A DNA stretch of 64,000 nucleotides from Rhyacophila brunnea (lineage: Eukaryota > Arthropoda > Insecta > Trichoptera > Rhyacophilidae). A model generated the notes under the pieces. It saw only the letters and a list, made by a program, of their open reading frames with translations, did not search any database and had not been told where the DNA came from. Shown piece by piece: positions 55,224 to 64,000 of this stretch. Made by a program: the position numbers and the translations under genes. Position 1 is the stretch's first letter. The number at the start of each line of letters is the position of its first letter. The stretch is taken from NCBI GenBank assembly GCA_022495005.1, contig JAGYXB010001852.1, positions 1-64,000 on the forward strand, read 5' to 3'.

Positions 55224-58200
55224 ATATTACTCAGTGCTTTTTTCAAAAAAAATATATATATATATATTATGTGTCGAAAAACATTTGTTTTTAGTTTCAA
55301 AATCATTCAATATTTTAAAAATCAAATCAAAATCTTTTTTTTCTCAATATTTTGTATTCTGTTACATGTGATGCTTATTTTGTATGTAATACATTTTCAA
55401 TAATAAAAAATGATTATTTAAAAAAAACAGGGATATTCTGTATTACCGCATATCCCCATTAAAAAAAGCACTGAAATTAATACTATTCATTGCAGTTCTT
55501 AAAAAATAGTCATTATTCATCAAATAAATTTAATAGATTGTATAAAAGCTTGTACTGTCTACCCGAAATAAACTATAGAGATAAGAAAATCAATCCAATT
55601 GTAAATTAATGTCATTATGTTCTTATGCAAAATTTATTATATTTTTCTAATTATACTAATAACTACAAAAGTAGACGAATATTATTATCCAAATCATTTG
55701 CAATATCTATCTGTATTTATGTCATGATGGCTCAGCTCTACTCTACTGGCAGGATATGGAGTAGCAAAATTAAAACGAGAAACTGGTCTCCGTATACTAT
55801 TGGTAAAGTAGTGACATGGCTGCTTGAAACAATATTTATAAAAGGGGGTAGCAAATTGCAACAGAATATGACTTGCACAACAATTTATATTTTTTTTGAG
55901 AACCATAACATTCATTTCACATTCTTAACTCTTTACAAACTTCTAAGAGGGTTCTAAGCCGTTTATAAATCAACTTTTTTTATCTCCTCTCTCACCTTTA
56001 CACTCTTTCTTTCTCTCTCATTGTTACCTGCTTGCACTATAGGAAAATTATATCTGGAATTTGATTATTTATATTTTTTCTGCTGTTTTTCAACTGCTTT
56101 TTTCTTCATGTCGTCAACAGTATTCACGTGGTGGTGAATGAGGCGTGTTATTTTCACATTTAATATTTTTGTAGAGTTGCAAGTGTGTACCATAAAGCCA
56201 CACGTGGTTCACTATCCATAGTTTACTATCCCCTTCACTATGCCTACCCATAGACATTTTTTTAGAATTACTAACATATTATCTTATTGTTGGCATATTA
56301 TTGCATTTTACTTCATATTCCAATTCCTTCAGTGATTTCCAATCAGGATTCTGTAAAAGTACACAAATGTTCACGAAAAACCGGTTTAAAGATCTTAATA
56401 TGCATCTTTAATATACAAATTGTGTCATAGATTCTGCCAACCAAAAAGGTTGGGAATCGCTGAATGAATGAATAACAAGTGGTATCAATCGATTATGTAC
56501 ATAAAACTTTATTATAGATACCTATTATGTTGTTTCATTTTTAAGTATATTATGTCATTGATGTCACTATCTATAAAGCTTATTTAAGTACATAATTGTA
56601 ATATTATTCCTACATTATAAGTAGGTAATATATTATATCAAATGACACTATATTATAAATAAAACTGAAAATTATACTGTATAACATGTATAACATGTAT
56701 TTCATTAGCATTTATTTTGTAATTATATAATTTATATTAAGTACCTACCTATATATTTAATTATGGCATTCAAAACGTTTATTAAATTTTTTTACTGAAG
56801 AAAAGATAGTTCCTTTTCATTCATAGTTCTTATGTAAATACAATATAATCAAATTTTAATGTTTTATTATCATACAATTTTAATATCAAAAGTTATCATT
56901 TGTTATGAAAAACATTCTGCAATATTCGGTACTTTTTTCATTTTGTTGTAAGTATTTTTTTTTATCCACTGCAAGATCGTTTCAGTCATGTCAGTCCTTA
57001 ATTGACTGCAGGGCTCCAGAAGTTAGTAAAGGCAGCACCATTTTCCACAGCTTGTAGGGTATCATTGATATTGAATTTTTATACCCTCAGTAGCTAGATT
57101 CACTTCCCATGTGGAGTCAGTCCTCTTTGGGTAAGATGGTCAGAGATATGGTTGTTTGCCACAAAGCCTGGTAAGTCTTGTTTTGCACATTTATTGTGCA
57201 TGCATGACGTGTCGCGGATCCCTCTCTTGTGCAGTCTTTTTAGAATAAGATAGTATAAGATGTACACTCCAATCAAAGTCTATGAAAATGGCATATACAG
57301 TAGAATGTATAGTTAGTTAAATGTCGTGTGAGTATAACCTATTCCCTACTATGCACATCATACACACAATTTTTAAGCAAAAAATACATAGATCATTGTT
57401 GCGCATTAAAAACTGGTTAGATTGTTCTGAAAATATTTTTTTTCTTGTGAAGCTCTTCTTGCGATGCTTCCAAAGGACGCTTCTCGTTCGTTATGCCATG
57501 GTATATGCTCGAAAGGGTGTGGAAACATGGCGGGTGGTGGAGGGAAAGCATACATTGTGTCAGTATGCTTTTAGTTCTGGCAAGATTAATTTTTAATCTA
57601 GACAAAATTGGATTTTTCATGATTCATGATTTTTTTTCATTGGTTAATCATTACATTAGAGTTAGACAAATCAAGAAATGTATTATCACAATAACGTAAA
57701 ATTATTTTAATAATAATAATAACAATTATGTAAAATCACAATAACAACTGATACTTTACAGCCATGAGAATTAAATAAAAAAATATTTTTACATTTAGGT
57801 TTCTTGATCATTTAAATTTATGATAAAAATAAATCCACTTACAGCTAATGGCATGAAAAAAAATCTGTACAGCTGTAATATATATTATTTTTTTTAAATA
57901 GTCAAGTTTTTAAATAATATCTACATCACTAACCAATTTTGAAAACACAATAATGATATATATATATTATTGTTAATTATTATTTTATTTTTTGTTCTAT
58001 GTAATAATTTTATTTTATTTGGTTACCAATATACAAAAATTTATTGCCATATCGAGTTGTTTCCAAGACCCGGTGTTATTTGAGAATTTTTGTCACAAAA
58101 CAGCTTTGACACCGTCAGTTACGTCCCTAGGGAAAGTGCTTCCCTTAAGCATAATTAAATTGCTGTCCCTTTGACTTTTGATCCCAAGTTATTTATAAAT

Positions 58201-59171
58201 GTATTACCTTCTTTGCTGAAAAAAAAATCCTTTCCACAAAATCTACTCACTACGTCCCATATAATATTACCATTTTAATGATATTATTTTTGTTATATTT
58301 TGTTCTATATGGACATTCTCCCACATTGCACAAGCAAATTTAATGATAAAATAGCTCCTTGATAACAAATCATACCATCTGGACTTAAGTAAATAAACAT
58401 AAGCAATTTTAGACTCTTTTAAATAAAATAATAATTATAATCCCTGCGTGATTAACTGTGTTACCTATTTGGTGACTCACATAATTCACCACTCTTCTGC
58501 TTACCGTCCACAAATGCAACTGCTTAATAAAATATAAATGTAAAAGTCAGTCCCCATAGACTTTGAAGCCACCTTTGGTTTATTTAGTGCTGGATGACGA
58601 TCATGCCACAAAACGCAAGTATCACATAGGTCACTTAAATATTTTCAAATATTACCAATATTGAATGCGCGTCTCGTTTACGTAACAAACTGATAAGCCT
58701 GATGAAGAATATTATGAGACATACGTAACTATTGAAAATAAAATATTCTTTAACACGTGTTTAACTTTATCCCATATTTCTCCAAACTTTAGAATCAAAC
58801 CTCGTTACAGCATCACCCAGAAGGCAACCCACTGCCCATTATTTTTGTATTCCCTGTTACCGCCCCTAATATTTCTCTATAAAATCATGTACCCCGATAA
58901 TGTCAACAGGGACGGTGATAAATAAATCAATATCCAAACTATATTGAACAACATTTTTTGCACATCTGATGAGGTCCTTAATTCAAATTAATCTTCATTA
59001 TGAACCCATTTTCACAGCTTCTTTTTTCGAAGAACCTGGTGGAAAATACAACATTGTGTACTTTACGAAGTAAAATTTTCAAGTTCGCATCAACTAATGT
59101 TCTGTCTGGAGAAATTCAAAAATATGTCAATCTTACGAGCTGAGGCATACGGGCATAGTGCTAATCATTAT
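55224..59171. other. AT-rich intergenic DNA, no supported gene
   Basis: A (TA)n run lies near 55250-55268. TTGGTTGGCAG-type words with AAAAAGGTTGGGAATCGCTG near 56430-56461 resemble a hAT right end. Slightly GC-richer patches at 57000-57230 and 57470-57590 contain short open frames without domains. Confidence 0.4.
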
Positions 59172-59278
59172 TACTCATTACACGCACTAATATCGCCACG
59201 TGTAAAAAGGCCGAATTAGTAATACGCATTAGTATTCGGCTTATTTACACATGTCAGTATTAGTGTGTGTAGCGAGTA
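59172..59278. repeat. Palindromic MITE-like repeat, 45-bp arms
   Basis: The arms 59172-59216 (TACTCATTACACGCACTAAT onward) and 59234-59278 are inverse copies at roughly 80 percent, with a 17-bp loop. Similarity continues outward for a few bases. Confidence 0.8.
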
Positions 59279-61670
59279 CTAGTGATAAGAACTAAGCTCG
59301 TGTAAACAAGTCCTAATGCGTGGAATTGAGCGCTGTATTTCAATACAATACATCCTTACACCACTAAAATTATTATGTATTAACAAATTATTTCTACCTA
59401 CCTATCTTATTATTATTAATTCTCATTAAATTCAAATTTATTTGTATCCCATTGCACTTATCCATAATATAAAAAAATAAGATGTATATTCACACAGGGC
59501 GAAGTTGAATGAAGAACTAGTAGATTTGTACAGTTAGTTACGTGTTATAATATAAATAAATGTTACATTTAGATTGTATATGCAACAATAACCTCATCGA
59601 TGAAGTCTAATATTATAATATAAGTGGATCATAAGATAAAAATATTATAATTGGGTTCGACATAATAAACAGTAGTAATATTAGTATTCATTTCAATATT
59701 TAACATACATAATTTTAATTATTTATGCATTTAATTTGATTCATTTGTTCTACTCTTGAGGCATTACCGACCAGGGTGGATCTCGGGCGCCTGAAGCATA
59801 CTCCTTCAGATAAATTGATTATTGCAAGCATTTTTTAATTTGAATAAAACTACACAGCCTTATAATCTCAGTGATCTCAAAATTCAAACTTCACTATAAA
59901 CCCCTACGCTATGTAAGCTATGAAACCAGCGTTCAGGATTATTTTTTTTATAGAAAAATAGAGCTGTTTAAACCTTATCTATTTGCTAACCACAGTCACT
60001 GTTTATTAATCCGTAGTAAATGGAGAGCATAACTATTTTAACATAATGCCTCAGTCTTTAAATTAAAATATTTGGTCTTTGTAAAAGTTTAATGTGTTTC
60101 GTATTAGACGTAAAACTTATTAAGTTCACTTGTAACATTGCACATAACGAGTTTTTCATTTGAAACAATAATATGACTTTTAGAATTTAAATATTTGAGC
60201 ATTTACTAAGAGACAATACTTATTTGACATCCTAAAATAAGCATATATTATCTGCTGATGGGGCCCCAACATCAATTTGCTACTTTACCTTATAAATTTA
60301 ATATCAATCCACCATCGAAAAGCCGTCATTTTTCTAAATGCTTTATATTAATTCTTAGGTTCCATCACGTGTTTATTTGCATTTATAGTTATTTAATTTT
60401 TTATTACCATTTAGTGATAATTATAAAAAATATATTAATAATCTATATTGTAAGCATAATAAATAATATATTTTGTGCTGGGGTCTGTACCTACTTAGTA
60501 GTTTACTTATTTATATGAGAGAGAGTAGAATTTAATTTTGTAAGTACTTTCTTTAATATTTTAATTATTTTTTAATTATTTACCATTTATAAATTTGAAT
60601 TAAATATCGATTACATATTTTTACGAATTAGCATTAATAATTAATGTGCCTAGAAAAAATGCAGATTGGTATAAAGATATTTTTTTTTGTAGGTTGATGT
60701 TAGGATTTTAATTTATAAAAGTATAGTGTCTTAAAATCAGCTATTAAGTAGGTATGTGGGTATTGTGTTTTACAGATAATTTTATTAAGAAAACAATTAA
60801 ATTTATTTTATGAACAATTTAAAATATTGTTTTTAATAGTATCTACAATAATTCAATAAGCATTGTGCTTTGTACTTGTAAGTATATTGAGATTCAATAT
60901 GCTTGAGGTTATTATGTTTAGTACAGTCCAGATTTTTTTACGGATTAACATTTTTTTAGTAAAACTGTTGTACACGTGGTGCAGCAAAATCGTCGGTAGA
61001 GCGAATCCAACTGATGCATAACAAAAACGCATCACAGCTTAGTCAAAAAGCGAAATGCCTGCAACTAGACTCGAACCAATTACTTATCGATCTCTAGAGA
61101 AATGCACCTCCACCAAGCTTTATCCACGGTATACTTAATAATGTATTATTTAACATTAATTTCAAAAATATTGTTCCCAGTTGCTTAGACTTTAGGTTAC
61201 GTGTGTTTGCCGCATAATACTGCCTGCTTATTGTAAGTCTGAAAAAAAATAGTTAGGTATATGAAAGTATCAAAATTTTGCATATTTTTTTTTTTATATT
61301 ACAAATTAAAATCAAAATATAGTAACGGAACCATATTAAGAGAAAGTGAGATATCAATAATGTTTTTTAATTTAATATTACAGTGGAATCTCAACTTTAT
61401 GAGCCGGAATTCACGTATCCCCGCTATTTGCATCTAGATTCCGCGAACCCATTATTTAGTACATTTTTAATTCCCGGTTTTACATTTTTATTTCCCATAT
61501 TTTACATATGAAGTACATATTCAAAATTCAATTCAAATTAATAATTAAATTTGTTTTAACAGATTTAATTACACATGTATGTACATAAATGCATGGCAAT
61601 TATTAAAATTTTATATTGCAGAAACATTTTCATCTCTCACACATTTCTCTTTATACTTACGCCTGCCGTG
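59279..61670. other. AT-rich intergenic DNA with a tRNA-like sequence
   Basis: No gene supported. The open frame at 60258-60518 is AT-driven and hydrophobic. The tRNA-like sequence at 61050-61125 is listed separately. Confidence 0.4.
61050..61125 (-). pseudogene. tRNA-like sequence (SINE-like)
   Basis: Minus strand: AAGCTTGGTGGAGGTGCAT resembles an A box and GGTTCGAGTCT a good B box about 35 bases later. Stems do not close well. Most likely part of a tRNA-derived repeat. Confidence 0.45.
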
Positions 61671-61830
61671 TAAGGGCGCAGACACACGACATTGCAGTCA
61701 ACGTGCGTAGAAGTGCATCGACGCAAGTCTTATTTGATTCTAATCGGATGCAATTGGAATCAAACAAGACCCTGCGTCGACGCACATCTACACACGTCCA
61801 CTACAATGCCGTGTGTCTGCAGCCTAAGTG
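61671..61830. repeat. Palindromic MITE, ~70-bp arms
   Basis: The left arm starts TAAGGGCGCAGACACACGAC and includes GTGCATCGACGCAAG. The right arm mirrors it (CTGCGTCGACGCACATCTAC, CCGTGTGTCTGCAGCCTA). The loop is about 15 bp. Open frames over it are incidental. Confidence 0.85.
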
Positions 61831-64000
61831 CTTATGCATTTGCTTTTTTCTTTTTTACAGACATAACTGGTGGTGTACAAGCCCAAGTTTATATAAAACA
61901 GTATATGGGCGTCCTATCACAAAAAAAATCAATATCCTCTTTACACTTTCCCACTATTACGTCGTTTTCTGTCAGTCTTTTCAAAAACGTAAAATTGTGG
62001 TTTCATTGTAATTTAAACGTTAGTTACAATATCAACATACATTATATTGTAATAACATGAGTGATGTCTCAGTGATAACGTATAGAAACTGCATATGATA
62101 TTTACAATAGGTACATATTATTATATTATGTCACCATTTTTGTTGCGAATATTAATTTAGTTAATTTTATTACATCTGTTTTTATGAAACATTTACTTTT
62201 ACGTGGTTTTAGTCTAATAATAAGGTTGTACAGAATGTATATAATATATGTAAGAATGTGCATTATTAAAATGATCACTACTCCGATAAATAAATATAGT
62301 TGTTATCAGGTCACAGCATTTCCCATGTAAATTTTAAAAGTTGTGACCTATAACTTTAGGTGTTTTAATAATAGGTAGAAATGTAGAATATATAACATGA
62401 TAAACTTATGTAATGTATTATAGAAACATTTTTGTAAATAATAATATAATAATTACCAATATGATATATCCCTATAATTATCAAATACCTTGCTTAAAAT
62501 ATTTCTATGTATATTCGATTATGTTGAGTTTGGGTGTTCATCATTTTTTTAATGTAGAATTATTTCTAAAAGATTTTATAACAATGTTGTAAATTTAGTG
62601 ATACATTATTATTATGAATCCGATTAATCAACATACTGTACAGCATTACATAATTTAAAACAATATAATATACAAAATGATAACAATTTTATGAAAACCC
62701 TAACATCTATATGTATGGAAAAATGTTGCAATTAATAATTTTTTTTGATTACGTAAATTTCTATATCTTAATCTTACATTCATTTAGTCAGTATTTTTTG
62801 AAAAAATTAGTAAAATTAAAGATACTTGGTGTGTTCGAATCTATGTGAATTTCTCCAAACGTTGCAGCGGAAATCTCGAACGCCCTGCATTTCTCCACAC
62901 TCACATGAGACATTCTCACCGTTTACGTAAGACGCGTCCTACCTTTTCAGGCTTCCCTTACATTTTCAGGCACCAAGTTTTAGCCTATTCAGTGCCTTCC
63001 AGACTTTGAAAGGTGGTTCGTCTTGCGGTTCAGGTATCAGTGAGTTTCTGTTTCCATTTTTGATTTCGAATTTCTTCTGGGAGACAATTCACTTCTTATT
63101 CCTTGTTTTAAGCCTTGAGGTTCCTACATACAATGGGTATCTAGGATTATCTACTTCTTTCTTCATTTATAACAGTTACTTCACTTCGTACATCATTTGC
63201 AATCAAGCGTTACTTGAAAACGTCAGCATTACTGCTAGCCAATCCTTTCACTACCGGAACATAAACACCAATATAATTAAAAATTATTTATATGGACAAA
63301 TTTTCTAGGGTTCTACCCATTTTTTTTAATATTAGCTTACTGGTGTAAACAAATTTCCACAATAGTAGTTTTATGAAATAATAATAAATATAAACGTATG
63401 TAACATAACGTAGGTATATAGAGGAAAAAAACTGAAAATTCAATAATTGTCGCCGTCAAAATTTTTGGCTCGCAAGCCTTGGCAGGTCTTGGTCTACTCC
63501 AGAAATTTTCTCCATCACGAACGATTCAGTGCTATCACTTTCTGATTCCTTTCATTCTTAAATGCTATCTTAAAATCTCAGTATCGGTGTCCAGGTCATC
63601 TCTCAATTTCAATTTCGATTATTGTAAGGAACGAAATTATACAAACACCATATAATTACAAAATTTTCATAATATCTGTTATTTTGCTCGCCAAGCTGTT
63701 GAAGTTCTTTTAATTTAATAGTTCCGTATTAGCAACTCCGATCACTCTCCCCTATGTATTACGTACATATGTATTAGAACTTAGTATATAGGAAATTAGA
63801 AGTTTGTTATATTCAATGGAAAATCTGTAGCGAAAATGGACAATTTACTCTTCTTTATGGGTAATTGATAGGAATTTTTTGATGATGTACATACATGTAA
63901 GTATATAATACAGTATCATATAAAAAATAATAATCTTAATATAGTTTTCATAATAGAATTTCAAATAGATTTCATAATAAACCTATATTACTGTAAATAT
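61831..64000. other. Intergenic DNA to the right edge
   Basis: A GC-richer block (62820-63310) holds a 100-codon + frame with no recognised domain and a minus-strand piece reading NVSCECGEMQGVRDFRCNVW. It may be a worn repeat. The repeat at 63715-63830 matches 43950-44080. The rest is AT-rich with nothing to annotate. Confidence 0.4.

Noticed and set aside
55167..60518. Hydrophobic open frames as small membrane proteins
   Set aside because: Their Phe/Ile/Tyr/Lys composition is what random AT-rich DNA gives; nothing else supports them.

Overview
The window is eukaryotic nuclear DNA: AT-rich, intron-bearing and dense in transposons, with no operons or prokaryotic gene packing. The mix of jockey- and R1-like LINEs, mariner, hAT and Harbinger pieces, a short (CCTAA)n stretch (the insect telomere motif) and many recurring TAGGTACCTA-like strings suggest an insect, perhaps an aphid-like hemipteran. 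The order is an inference, not proven here.

Region 1 (1-17.2 kb) is a duplication built from mobile DNA. One ~3.9-kb unit occurs twice (copy A 1-9941, copy B 13266-17181, nearly identical in the right half), with a third partial copy at 10857-11413 and a decayed fragment near 21.9 kb. Copy A is split by a 6.2-kb element (1829-8033) that has ~34-bp imperfect terminal inverted repeats, a short target duplication and an exactly matching empty site in copy B. This element carries its own three-exon gene of unknown function, a 105-bp minisatellite that begins inside that gene's last codons, and a frameshifted 1.28-kb mariner sitting in the gene's second intron. Between the copies lie a Harbinger transposase fragment, a 165-bp near-perfect palindrome and a Harbinger-like inverted-repeat element.

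Region 2 (17.2-27.2 kb) is AT-rich intergenic DNA with pieces of dispersed GC-rich repeats, a hAT transposase tail, tRNA-like sequences, the (CCTAA)n stretch and a 5'-truncated LINE.

Region 3 (27.2-54.1 kb) is the one clear host gene, a tamalin/GRASP/CYTIP-like PDZ scaffold on the + strand. It has four coding exons (27791-27907, 48537-48680, 50090-50296, 52289-53830), all joined in phase 0 and giving about 669 residues: a PDZ domain, a following helix, a long Ser/His-rich tail and a C-terminal class I PDZ-ligand-like ITRL. Its first intron is 20.6 kb and holds an R1-like LINE tail, a 1.9-kb inverted-repeat element with clustered TATTCGGG boxes, a 1.6-kb foldback element, two hAT elements with target duplications, several MITEs, a 56-bp perfect inverted repeat, an RTE-like LINE remnant and a jockey-like LINE. 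A second copy of the same jockey-like LINE, in opposite orientation, lies just after the third exon.

Region 4 (54.1-64 kb) is AT-rich intergenic DNA with four MITE-type inverted repeats, a tRNA-like sequence and no gene that I can support.
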